From Apricaphanius iberus (Eukaryota; Chordata; Actinopteri; Cyprinodontiformes; Aphaniidae): DNA of 64,000 nucleotides. Below the pieces are notes generated by a model. It was not told the origin of the DNA, did not search any database, and saw nothing but the letters and a program-made list of their open reading frames with translations. The stretch lies in contig JAPXFQ010000075.1 in the NCBI GenBank assembly GCA_028564705.1, positions 1,240,001-1,304,000 on the forward strand, given 5' to 3'. This document shows positions 38,022 to 50,089 of the stretch, piece after piece; the first letter of the stretch is position 1; each line of letters begins with the position of its first letter. Position numbers and translations under genes: made by a program.

Positions 38022-38636
38022 TTAAGGTGCAACTCACCCCCAAAAAAACTTTTTTTGCTTATACACTGTATAAATGAGTGTCTAATAATGCTGTGTATAT
38101 GTCCGGTCATTATGTTGGGTATTTTAAAAAAATATATAAATTTTATACCAAAAACCATTCATGGAATAAAACTTTACACTGTACTTGAATTTAAATCAGG
38201 GTTTGCTACTGACTCAGCCTGGATTTCTGACATCACAGTCCTGCCACTGTGGAGTATAAAGGAAGCTTGGTCTCGGCCACACCTCCATAGCAAGTTGGTG
38301 TTGAGAACTCACAAGCCATAAGCTATAAACAATACGGCTCAGGGCTGCTCACCTCCTCCACAGAACCTGCCTCCCTTCCCCATGAAGAAGGTAGAGAGAA
38401 ATCTTCAGACTAACAATTGCCGACCTCTGAGGCAATGGAGCTCACATCGCTATTGCTTTGCATCTTTCTGACTATCTGTGTGTGTGCATGTAGCGTTGCA
38501 GGCAGTTAACATGTCATCACAGCACAGACCACGCCCAGCACTCCCGCTCAGTGGTCCCCCAGGCAACGTTTACTTTTAAGGCATTTTTCAAACCAAAAAA
38601 GATTGGAGTTTAACCTGGGGGTGAGTTACTCTTTAA
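38022..38636. mobile_element. TTAA-flanked inverted-repeat miniature element
   Basis: TTAA at 38022-38025 is followed by GGTGCAACTCACCCCCA. The opposite end reads TGGGGGTGAGTTACTC and then TTTAA (TTAA at 38633-38636). The TTAA target and inverted ACTCACCCCCA ends suggest a piggyBac-type non-autonomous element of about 610 bp. It encodes nothing recognisable. Confidence 0.6.
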
Positions 38637-39935
38637 ACCCGACATTAATTTGAATGATTTCACTGAAGTATCAGGTTGTAAAAAAGTATTCTTAAATAAT
38701 GGTCAGTATTGAGCACAGAAACCCTGATCAGGACATCCCATATTCACACTGTTTTACAGTTATCTGCCATTGACTTGAAACCCTAAAGAGGGAAAAATAA
38801 ACACGCTGAGTGACATGGGGTTTAAACATAGAAGGCTGACAAACAGACAATATAACTTGGCCTTCATAGTTTTCGATATTAAGGTATACCAATGTCTGAA
38901 AGTAGCAGTTTGATAACCACTCGGATTTTCCATCAAAGCATTCAGATGGTTCAATTCCTTTCAGTGAGACACAAGTGAAAGTAACCAGAGCTCAGAGCTT
39001 TTTCCAGCTATATAGGAAGGTAATCAACCCCCCCTCCCCACCACCCCTTCCGCCTCCTCCTCCAGATGTGTACTTTCCTCAATTACGTTGAAGGGCAAGT
39101 GTTGTAGTGTGGAAATATTTGTAGTTCCATTTGCCAAATGTGTTTTACAGCAAGAAGAGCAATAAGCTATAATACCATTAAAGTTACATAGCTAAGTTTA
39201 CCACCAGTTTCATCATGTACTGTATTTGCTCAAATCAGAGCATAAAAACATGTATGTTATTAACAATGGAACTGTAATTCACAAGTTTATATATATTAAA
39301 AACAGCAAGGTTGCTTTTATATTTCAAAGTAAGCAATTAGACCACTGATTTTGTTGGATTTTTTGTGTTAATGCTGTGCTACAGAGAAGCTGTGGTATTT
39401 TTAGCCAAGGTTATCATACAGTGATACACTGATGCAGGCCCACGGACTTATCAAAGAAGATGTAGTAGCACTGGAAGACTTCAGGGGACACTACGCTTGC
39501 AAGGCATTGATCCAGCTGTTCCTTTGGGGAAAAGGGTCACTGTTGATCAATAAGGTTTTTCACCTTTATCTTACAAGAAAATGTTTCATATTTCTGGGTG
39601 GAAGAGCTTTCTTCCAGGACTACAGCACAAGCCATCCAAAGGGTAAGAAGGATCACTGAATGTTTTGATAATAGATGATTATTCTATAGGCTCTTAGTTT
39701 ACAAGATAGTTAACACCACCATTATCAGACCACTACATTTAGGATCATCATTTCAAAATGATTTTATTCTTGTAGAGGAGTTGTAGAGACTTGCAAAATC
39801 AATATTAATGATTTATTCTAATGCCACAGAAAGGCCAGCCTCCACACTGGGACATTTCACTTGTAAAGAGTATCTTAATGGTTTTCACCTACGTCAACAT
39901 TTAGTTAGTAAGATTTCATGTTTTAACTCAACATT

Positions 39936-39975
39936 TGGTTGGTAAGTTGGTTGGTTGGTTGGTTGGTTGGTTGGT
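39936..39975. repeat. (GGTT)n microsatellite
   Basis: About ten TTGG units, the first two interrupted. Confidence 0.9.
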
Positions 39976-41902
39976 AGAGAAGGATGTTGAGTCACTGTCA
40001 TTAAATAACCAATCTGAGTCTCAACACTATAAAGGAGGGTGTTCTGCCAACAGCAGTAGGGTAAAATCCATTCCACAGAAAGTCTTCAAAGTTATTACAG
40101 AATCTGAATAGTGAAATTACAGCAGCAATCTGGAGTATTTCAGAGAGACAGATTTTTTTTTTTAATCCAACGTACGAAGGCTCCTCCCAAAACATTGTTC
40201 ACCCCCATTCCTTCTAGCCTCACTTCTACAATTGGACACGGACATCGTTTGTGATTTCAAATCAAGTCATTGTGTACTTTATTAATAAAAAGTATTAGTT
40301 TGCTTTATTGAATATATTAATATGTTACCTGTTCAACAGAAATGTCCCCACAACTATGTCAGTTTTTAAGCCTTTGACGATCCAAAGGTGTCTCCATTGT
40401 TCCAACGCATGCCTGAAGTAAATCGAACTCCAGTCTCTTTTTCTGACTTTGATGTGGCTCTGGGTTCCCGGGGAGTTGTTAAATTTTTATCAGAATTTTT
40501 CTCCGACATCTCTATGACTAAAAACAAGAAGCCAAAGAGTCTACAGGCTTGGGTGATGCGCACGCAAAGTGATTACAAGCCAACAAGGCGGAAACTGAAA
40601 TTCTATTGACTAAAAAAATTTGCTGGTCAGTATGAATGGACAGATATTTGAAAACTGGGCTCTACTCATTCCTATGGGAGGAAGGAGGTTACTTAAGAAG
40701 AATAACAGATGTTGTGGAGCCCTACCCATATATCATATTATGGAACCAAACTATCATTTTAAAGATTTAGAAAACTTTGATACATAAATACATTTCCAGA
40801 CTGCAGCTTTGAAGTGCTTTAAATACCTGGGTTTTTGTATCTGAGTTGATCAGGGTTATCAAAAAAATCTAAACATATCCAGAACACATCTACGGATCAG
40901 ATTACAGTGGACCCCCAGTATTTGCGGGGGTCAAGCACCACAACCCCCGACAATAGCTAAAATATTTAACTGTCCCTCTAAGAAAACGTATAACTGCCTG
41001 TTTTAAGAGTTTAAACACCAAATACGATTTCATATGGAGAAATACGCACAAACCATCTTGTCCCTACTGCAGAAACTAATATCTATAATTTTCATTAACC
41101 TCTTATTTGTACACTCACTCAGCAGAAAAGAAACGAAATGGCACTCCTGGATCGGCTAGTTTTCAGATGTCAGTTAAAACTGTGTTGAGTAGTATTGCAT
41201 ATTTTTCACGTTAAGTTGAATTTTCTAAATATGGTCCACTAAAAACAATCTGCAAATGGGTGGTTTTGTTGTGAATAATTTGGAGTCACGTTCCACCGAA
41301 AAGTCAGCGACGTCTGAAAGACAAATAGGCAGAGGTCCCCTGCAAAGCTCTCTTGTGCCTGAGGCCTAACCTTTTTGGTATTAAAAGAACAAATGGGTCA
41401 TAAAAAGAACCTGTTTTGCAAAGGCTGGTCATGTCTCAAGTAGAACAGTGGAATAGCAAAACAAACAGGTTGATTTTTCTCAAAAAGCTTGTAGTTACGG
41501 TTCACAGTAAAATAAGCAAATAGGTAATTCTCCAAATAATGAGTGGGTCCACTGTAGGGTCCACTTGTGGAATGCTATTTAATAATTTTTGATTGATCAA
41601 AATGTGATGTTTACTGTGTAATAAGACCTTTTATTTGAAAATATTTTTAAATAAATATTTAGCCATCATAATGCCTTTACTGTAGTATTTTTAAGAACAT
41701 GGAAATATATAGTCTGGGTGTTTCGTTTTCCACCTTGTCCACCATGCTGTACCTAACCTTTAAGCTAATAGAAATGTTTTATGAACAAAAACCTCCAGGA
41801 CCAACTATTTTATTCAGTTTTCGTTTACAAAACTAAAAGTTTCCTACTTCATTAATTTCGATAATTACACTGCAACTGAGTTGTTGGATGTGTTGTCTTC
41901 AG

Positions 41903-42076
41903 ACATGTGATAGAAAATGCCCTAATCACAAGCAGTCTATCAGCTTGTTAAAACCAGTAGAAGCTAAGGTGAAAGCATGCTTCTTTTGCAAACCTTCCAA
42001 GCAATTCTGCACCTCAAGCACCATCTCCAGCTGCTCTCCAATCAAACACTGCAAAGTCTGCTTTAAAAGGACAGAG
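41903..42076 (+). CDS. Possible Cys-rich exon of an unidentified gene
   Basis: A 58-codon open stretch is bounded by a TGTTGTCTTCAG acceptor and a near-consensus donor GAG|GTAAGT, both in phase 0. The peptide begins TCDRKCPNHK and has eight cysteines, including CFFC (C-x2-C) and CKVC, with a basic, Ser-rich middle ending KRTE. I do not recognise the family. No other exon of such a gene is evident within several kilobases, so it could equally be a chance frame or a relic. It is listed because both splice signals are good and in phase. Confidence 0.25.
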
Positions 42077-43409
42077 GTAAGTGCTCTACACTTATCATGG
42101 TGATTTAGTCATGCTGCGAAAGCTTCAAGGGTTCTGCTCTACAAATACCCCTTTGTCATTCTAGGTCTTACTTGTGGTGCTTGGAGGCAAAAAAAACGTG
42201 CTACATTTATATTTATTGTGTGCTGAATTATAATTAGTAAATGCAAAAAATAAAAGAATACAATAACAACAATAATTTGAAAATTAATTGTTGTACAGAT
42301 TTTGAGAGAATAAAGGAATATGTCAGATTCTTGAAATACCTCTGAAGATTAAATGGACTGAACAGTGGAGCACAATCTGTTTAATTTTTCTAAATTTTTG
42401 GTGACACCGAATGTCTTTGGGGGAAATAAAACAAGTAAAAGAGGGTTGGGCATTTAGCATATTGTTCATTGTTATGAACATTTTCTCATAAGAATTTGGA
42501 TTTATTGTGATGTTTGAAAACATTTAAACTTTGCTGCATACCCGTAATTGATCGTATTCGCAACCCTCTTTGCTAGTGGTTAAATGTGTGTCAATATCAA
42601 GCAATTCAAAAATGTGACAAATGCAGATCCTATGTGTAATTTGGTGATAGAAATATCCCTTCTTACGGTAACAGGTGCCATTTTTCGGAGTAACACATGA
42701 CAAAAGTACCTAGTTTTGAGAAATATATATCTTTTTTTCAGTAATGGGGTAAAATAAAGGATTCATTATAAAATATACAGCAATATGTCATTCTCACAAT
42801 TTCAATAACACGAGTTACAAGTGCTTTTAAAATAGTTTTACCAACCAAATAATGCAGCTGTCCAAATCAAGTTGGATACCGTAGAAGATCATCTACGGTG
42901 CACTTCCAAAATCAAAACATTCGAGAATCAGGCTGCCTGAAGAAAAGATTTACACCTTGGCATTATTTGCACTGTTTCCCTAAACACCCCTTGAAAGACT
43001 GTTCAGTCTCAGGAGTTTCATTCTGACACCTAAACACAAACACCTTTTTGATGAGCGCTATCACCGCCTTCTTTTGATGCAGTTTACCAGATATGAAATA
43101 AAGGGCATGCAAAGGAACTCGAGACTTGATTTTTAATAAAATAGTGTTTAAAAATAGAGTATTTGTAGTGTCACACTTGTGTAAAATGTAAATTGCTGTT
43201 AGATATTTTTAAAATAGTGTATTTAAAATAGTATTACATATTAAAGATATTTTGCCAAAAGTAACTTAAAGTAGTGTCATTCAGTTACATTTTGAGATTG
43301 TAATGTTATGCAAACATATTACATTTTTGAGAGTGTAACGAGTAAAATAAAATATAGTACAATATTTTTTTTTTTAATTGCCCAATGCTGCTGGGACACC
43401 AGCGGCATT

Positions 43410-44334
43410 GGGAAAGTCAGTTTTATTTTATTTTTCATTTTTTATCTTTACCTTATTATTACCTTATTTTTAGCTAATATTACGTTCATTTACTCACCCA
43501 GACAAGTTTGGAGCTCATCAGGAGGAATTTATATAGAGTCGTGATCAACATATATCCATGTAATGGGAGTCAGTGGGGGTAGGACTTTGCCGCCTGTAAT
43601 TAAGCTTTATCTGCCCCCAAATCCCTTCATTTAACCAATGTTTTGTTATCAAACGTCACCACTACTCCCCTTCGATTTCATTACACCTTGGAAGTATTCA
43701 TTATTTCTGCTCCGGGGTGATTTAGAGGCAAAAATACAACTACACTATCATGTGATTTCAATTACATCACTGCCGTGCTCCATCCCGGTTATAGTTTGAG
43801 CAGGACCTTCACTCTGTGCTCTATGGTGGTCAGTTAGACAGAATCTGCTACTGTAGCCATCAACATGGTTTGCATTTGCGTGTTTCCAAATTGTAGTAAC
43901 AGAATAACCAATTGGACTAACTTCAGCTTCTACAGGCTCCCTTTCCGAAACCTACACAGACTACAGCTGTAATGGTGGCAGCTGCGATGTCATTGAAATC
44001 CCAGGTTAGTGTAAATTGGAATCGGTTACATATAAAGCCTGTAATAACCCCAGATGCTATTACGTTAGCCCCTCTGAGACATTCTGAACTTACAGGGTAA
44101 TATCGTTAACTATTCATAACAAATAAATTGTTAAATGAAGGAGTTTTGGGGCAGATAACGCCTTATTACAGGCACCAAACTCCTCCCATTACACGGATAT
44201 ACGATGATCGCGACTTTATATAAACTCCTCCTGAAAGGCTCCAAGTAACTCCAGACTTGTCTGGGAGAGTAAATTTAGTGATTTTTGCTAAAAAAAAAAA
44301 ATAAGGTCCAGGTCGAAAATAAACGAACTTTCCC
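43410..44334 (+). mobile_element. THAP-containing inverted-repeat element, copy B (P-element-like)
   Basis: About 925 bp bounded by GGGAAAGT and ACTTTCCC, with arms of roughly 180-200 bp. The left arm has TTTACTCACCCAGACAAGTT and GGAGGAATTTATATAGAGTC. The right arm has the inverse phrases around 44150-44270. The middle (43865-43960) encodes MVCICVFPNCSNRITNWTNF followed by SFYRLPFRN, a THAP zinc-finger start with C-x4-C. A stop follows, and there is no transposase body. Sequence and layout parallel the copy at 2335-3305. Confidence 0.6.
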
Positions 44335-45756
44335 TTTCAGAAAAATAACTTTGCGGAGTTTGCTGACTTCACTACCATGTGGCCATGTAAGGAACTGCAC
44401 TATGCAAAATCCACACTTCCGTGACGTTCAAGCGCAAGGCAAATTAGATGGCTAGAGGCCTTTTATGCTCCATTTGTAGCACTTTAAGAAAATTATTCTC
44501 TTCTTTCACTTTGGTTGAGTGTGTGTGGGTGTCTGGGCTCGCTAGCTTAGCTTTTCCAGTAGCTAACTGATGAAGAACACCTCGTCCTTGTGAAGATGTG
44601 GGTAGGTATGTGCCCATAATGTCATGGTACATACTCACTCAAGCACCCCTGGCTAGGCCTTAGCCATATGACCTAAAATCAATATCCCAAAATATTGAGC
44701 AGTTCACCTTGATACCGATAAGTGGGCGATACCTACCCAAGTCTATGGAATCTCCTCTTCCTCATGGACCAACTGTACCCCCACCTCTTTAATAAGTCTT
44801 TGTCAGATGACGTACCGGGTGCTTTAGGCACATTGCACAATGGGATAGTTAGGTGTATAAACATCAACGGAAGCTGTGATCACTTTGTGTTTGGAGTATA
44901 TAAACCTTGAAAAAATCCATTTCCCTAGCTATATTCCAGTTGGCTACAATTTGTTAGCTTTGTTCTTGAGGGGTGACTAGTGCCTGTCTCAGAAAGGGCT
45001 GCTGAGCATAAATAGGTTGGTTTTAGAACCCAATAATTTGATGTATACTGCTCGTTCATGCCCGTGGCTAAAGAGGTGAATTAAATCGTACAAAAAAAAT
45101 AACTAACTGTGGCCATGACGGGTTATATTGCTGTCCTGTGGTCTAAATATGAGCAGATTTGTACCCACCCATGTGTGAAATATCCCTATGCTTCCAGTGA
45201 TTTGTATTTCTGACCTGTTGACAGGTGCACGCCCTGATCCCAAATACAAGATAGTTTATGTCTAATGTGGTAGTTGGAAGCAGTAAGGAAATGTCTGAGT
45301 TCCATTTGTTCCTTTTGAGGTTGTATGGATTTGAATTGTCAATTGTTGACAATTTCTGAAAATATCTGTCCCTAGCCTCCTTCACAAGTTAAGGGGATGC
45401 ATTCATCCTACTTATTTTTATACATGCTTGCAACTAGAGTGTACTTCTTCAACTTCGGCTTCTTCAGTAGAATTACACTCAAGATGGGTCCAGGGGGTAG
45501 TGGTTGCCAGGCAGGTCAGGTGTCCGACAATTACCGATATTTGAATCATGTTCCATTTGTTCACCTTCTTTCCTTTCCAGTGTTGAAAATTACCCAGCAT
45601 AGACAGTAGCTTTTGGCTGACCCCCTAGAAGTTGATAAATAATGTCATTGCCTATTATTTGTAATGTTATCGCAAAGAAGAAGAAGAGTTTTTTGTTTTT
45701 TGTTTTTTCGGGGGATGTGATATAAGTGTGGTTAAGGGGTGGAACTGTTATAAGGC

Positions 45757-45830
45757 AAGGCAATTTTATTTGTATAGTGCACTTTCAACAACGGTATTTC
45801 AAGGAGCTTTACATGATTTGGTGATGAAGA
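45757..45830 (-). mobile_element. Short LINE 3' tail fragment
   Basis: 'aattttatttgtatagtgcac' with 'caaggagctttacatg' is the inverse of a typical fish LINE 3' end (GTAAAGC... CTATACAAATAAAATT). Only the tail is present. Confidence 0.45.
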
Positions 45831-47489
45831 AGCATGGGACTGTTTGAGGTTGTGGACAGGGGTGTTTTATACTGATAATGAGTTCAAACAGGTGCCATTA
45901 ATACAGGTAACGAGTCATAGACAGAGGAGAAGTTACAGGTCTGTAAGAGCCGGAAATCTTTTTTGTTTGTAGCTGACCAAATTTTCATTTTTCACTATTA
46001 TTTGCAAATAAGTTCTTTAAAAATCAGACCATGTGATTTTCTGGATTTCTTTTGTCATTTTGGGTCTCACAGTTGATGTATACCTACAATGAAAATTAAA
46101 GGCCTCTCCAATCTCCTATTATTTTAACAAATATATTACCACACTATATGTGTAGGTGGCACTGTGATTGCTGCGACATGCACACAGTTTTTACTTTTAT
46201 CATTATCACAGCAAAAAACACAAAGATTGTGATAAAATTCCCTAAAAGTATATGCTTAATATTTACATTACATTTGTTTGACCTTTTGTAATGTTTATTT
46301 GCCACCTCATCATTTATTTTCCCTCCATCTCCAAACTTATGCAGCTCTGATTGTTCTCAGCCTGTTCCAGATTTATTGCTTTACAATGTTAGACCTTTCG
46401 CAGAAGCACGATAAAACAATTAGGGATTAAATATGACAAAGGAAAATAACAACTACAATTACTGTGACTTTTTAGAGTAGGAATACGGCATTCATATATT
46501 TATGTCAGCAATGATTATTGACATAGGTGGAATGCAAATCAATGATGATGTCTTCTCCATGCAAGAATTTCTGTTTAAACAGCATATCACATAGAGTGGT
46601 AATTATGGTCATTAAAACAGATTTGCATTAGGGACATTTTATGCAAGTTTGAAGGACTATACTTGCACTGAGAAGTAGGCTAGAGACCAATAATCAGCCG
46701 ATAATCAAAAATCAGCAAAAGAGAGAACAAAACATCACATCTCATCCTGACCAGAGAATGATGAATGCTGTTTAATATCCAGTTGTGTTGACTCAAAGTT
46801 AGCTTTTTTTGTATCGGTTAGATGTTTGAAAGCTTGAGGAAGGAAGTTCAGACTTGTAAAATCTTTTTAAAGAACTGACTTATTTAAAATCAGGGAGTAA
46901 ATTAGCAGCTGTAAGATAAGATAAGTTTAAATAAAGATGGTTGAGACAGTTCCTTCATTTATTTCTTGGATTTAAGGAGAGACAGTTGAAGTATTTTGTC
47001 CTGCTCTGCGTCTGACAAAATCAAACCTATAACCCAGCTTTATACATATTGCATAACACTGTCCCCCTCAGTAACATTCCATTAACAGGTCCAGGGTTTT
47101 TTTATTGGTCCCACTACAGTTAGAAGAAACAAATCTAAAAAGCTATTTGTTACACCTCATAAAACAGCGTTTCATGATATCTTCTCAGGCCTTTTTTTCC
47201 CTTCTCCTTCCTGTCAACTGAGATAACGTCCTTAAACTAACTTTTACAAACCATTCAGTACTTTTTGGTTACAGAACTCTAGAACAAACATTGCCTTTAA
47301 AAGCATTGTAACCCCCAGAATATTTTACCTTAATATTAATTTTACAAATCAAACAAAATTTGACTTATAAAGTATCTATAATCTAGGAAGAGAAGTAGTC
47401 ATCTGAGAAGTCAGTGAAAAGCCTCAGCTAATCACACAATTCATTTTGAAGAGTTTCGATATGAACCGAAAATAGAAATATTTCTCTAA
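45831..47489. other. Stretch without a recognised gene
   Basis: AT-rich, no frame of note. The part at 46360-46640 is free of repeat signatures and rich in homeodomain-like ATTA cores, but nothing firmer can be said. Confidence 0.55.
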
Positions 47490-49650
47490 TTTTAGCCTCC
47501 CTTCATTTGCTCCCTGTAAATCCAGAATAGAATTTAAATTTTCGACAATAACCCTTCAGAAAATGATGGTCTTGTTCAAAGTACTACTTCCTCGCTGCGT
47601 TTGGCGCTGGAGAGTGTAGCCCCCTTAAAAAGGAGGTCATGGGAGGTTGGCGCCCTGGTTTAATGCAGAGTTGCATACATTAAAAAAGAATACTAGAAAA
47701 CTGAAGAGAAAATGGCGCTCTACACACTTAAATGATTGCTATCTAACCTGGAAAAATAGTCTACTACTTTATAAAAACATCCTTCGACAAGCTAGATCTG
47801 CATATTTCTCGTCATAAATCGAGGTAAATATAAACAATCCTAAAGTTTTTTTTTTTTTGTGAAGTTGCCAAACTTGCACAGACTCATTGCTCTGTTGAGC
47901 CAACAGAGCAATGAGTTGGCTCAATGATGATACATTCATCATTCTAGGAATGATGAATGTATTTTTAATAAATGGATATGTGCCTCAGGAATTTAAGGTT
48001 GCTGTAATTAAACCTTTACTTAAGAAACCCTCCCTGGCTCAAGATGACTTGGCTAACTAAAGACCTATATCTAACCTTCCTTTCTTATCCCAAATTCTTG
48101 AAAAAAATTGTTGCTAATCAAGTATGTGAGCATCTAAACAGAAACAGCCTGTCTGAAAGTTTTAGAGCTTATCATAGGACTGAAACAGCACTACTAAAAG
48201 TTACCAATGATATTCTGATGGCCTCAGATAATGGATAATGGATTGGTCTTGTTGAATCTCACTGCTGCTTTTGACACAGTCGATCAAAATATTCGCATAG
48301 AAAGGCTTGAACATGTTGTAGGGATCAAGGGAACAGCATTGGGCTGGTTTAAATCATATCTGTCTGACAGATTCCAGTTTGTGCATGTCAATGATAAATC
48401 TTCACACTCAAGGGTTAATTGTGGAGTACCACAGGTTTCTGTGCTTGGACCCACTCTCTGTACTATATATATGCTTCCTATTGGTAAAATAATCAGACAA
48501 TATGGTATGAATTTCCACAGTTATGCTGATGATAAACAGTAATATTTATCCATAAAACCTGATTAATCCAATCAGCTAGGTAAATTACAGGCATGTCTCG
48601 AAGACATAAACCTGGATGAGTCGGAATTTTCTACTTTTAAATTCAGACAAGATAGAAGTTGTTGTCTTTGGACCAGAAGCTTTAAAACTGTTTAATCAAT
48701 CACTTAATCTGTATGGCATTTTTGACCCAGACATGACATTTAAATCCCATATCAAACAGGTTTCTAAGATTTCTTTCTTTCACCTCCGGAATATTGCTAA
48801 AATTAGAAACATCCTGTCCAGCAGTGATGCTGAGAAAATAGTCCATGTATTTCAGAGATCTGATTGTTCCATGTGTTCATAACAGAGCGCTTCGTTCTCA
48901 GAATGCAGGTGTATTGGTAGATCCTAGGATTTCTGAAAGTAGAATGGGAGGCAGCTCTTTTAGTTATCAGGCTCCTCTCCTGTGGATACATTTCCCAGTT
49001 TTAGTCCGTGATACTCTGTCTATTTTTCCTTCCTTTTTGATAAAGCTTATAGTTAGTGGCTTAGGTTATGCTGAACAATTTTAATAGTTACGCTGCTATA
49101 GGTTTAGACTGTTGAAGGACAGACAGAACACTTTTCTTCACTCTTGTACTTTTCTCTTCTACTACTCTCCAGATGTATTTTTTTCTGCTGTTATTGCGAT
49201 TGTTAACCCTGTTTTCTCTGTTTTTCTCCCCATAGAAGCTCCACATGATCTTGTACCCTGCTCAACTATAATGCCCTCTGCTGGATGGGGAACATCAGTC
49301 CAGATGATGCTCAAAGTGACCGAGCATCCTCCATGCTGTCTCTTCTCTGTCTTCTCATACCCCCAGATGGTCCTGGCAGATGACCGCTTGTACTGAGCCA
49401 GGGTTCTGCTGGAGGTTTTTTCCTGTTAAGGGGAGTTTTTTTTTCTCTGCATCGTCGCTACATGCTTGCTCAGTATGAGGGATTGCTGAGGAATTGCTGT
49501 GGTTGGAGTCAGCATGATCCGGGCACAAACTCCCATTGATGACTCAACACAATTTTCTAGGATTCCTTACATAGAAAACGTAAGTGATTGGAATGTTTGT
49601 GCAATTGTATTGAAAGGACGTTTGTTGTAAAGTGCCTTAAATTCAAGGGA
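47490..49650 (+). pseudogene. Decayed L2/Rex1-like LINE (linker, reverse transcriptase, 3' UTR)
   Basis: Reading across frames, 47600-47820 gives the linker between endonuclease and reverse transcriptase (APWFNAELHTLKK, KLKRKWRSTH, RQARSAYFSS). 48060-48240 gives the next block (VCEHLNRNSLSESF, HRTETALLKVTNDIL). 48235-48542 gives the core with AAFDTVD, GVPQVSVLGP and SYADD (YADD at 48522-48533). 48620-49080 gives the C-terminus with SFSYQAPLLW. The 3' UTR follows to about 49650 and matches 9029-9602 (inverse) and 25780-26160. The GVPQG glycine is lost and several stops and frameshifts occur, so it is dead. The tail of another copy may lie at 47490-47560. Confidence 0.85.
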
Positions 49651-49679
49651 TTGGTACTGAACATGTGTGTAGCCATACG

Positions 49680-50080
49680 TGTCACATTATTGGGTTGTTT
49701 TGAGTTTTCTATGTGTTTTGTATTAGTTTGTAGTTCTAGATTCAGTCTTGTTATTCACATCTCTTTGTATTCAGTTGCACTTGCTTTCCATTAGATCGGT
49801 GTGCAGTCCTGTTTTATTTCCTTTCTAGCTCTGTTCATGTTTGTTCCACTTCCTCTGTCTGCCCATCTAGTCTCCATTCTCACCTGCAGCCTGTTCTCTA
49901 ATCAACAACCTGTCACTAGTCAGTAATCAAGCTCCCTACTTTCTACTTGTCACTTACTGCTGATTTATTCTGTTGCCTTTGTTTGTATCTATGTACTTCA
50001 TGCCCTAGCTCAGATCGAAGTTTTAATAATAAGTTCCTTCATCATGCACCTACCATGCTCCTGTATGCATGTTTAATGAG
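49680..50080 (+). repeat. Possible LTR or retroposon fragment
   Basis: Pyrimidine-rich sequence with 'ctcacctgcagcctgttctc' and 'ttaataataagttcc' resembles terminal segments of fish retroelements ending in an AATAA signal. No partner repeat is visible; low confidence. Confidence 0.25.
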
Positions 50081-50089
50081 TTTTACATT

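Larger units (their letters stand above)
38637..43409. other. Stretch without a recognised gene
   Basis: AT-rich sequence with a (GGTT)n tract and one Cys-rich possible exon (41903-42076). Frames at 39432-39659 and 40388-40609 have no recognisable domain or convincing splice sites. Nothing else is supported. Confidence 0.6.

Noticed and set aside
39900..39980. (GGTT)n tract as a possible telomere-like or CRISPR-like array
   Set aside because: Simple tetranucleotide repeat without spacers; not TTAGGG.
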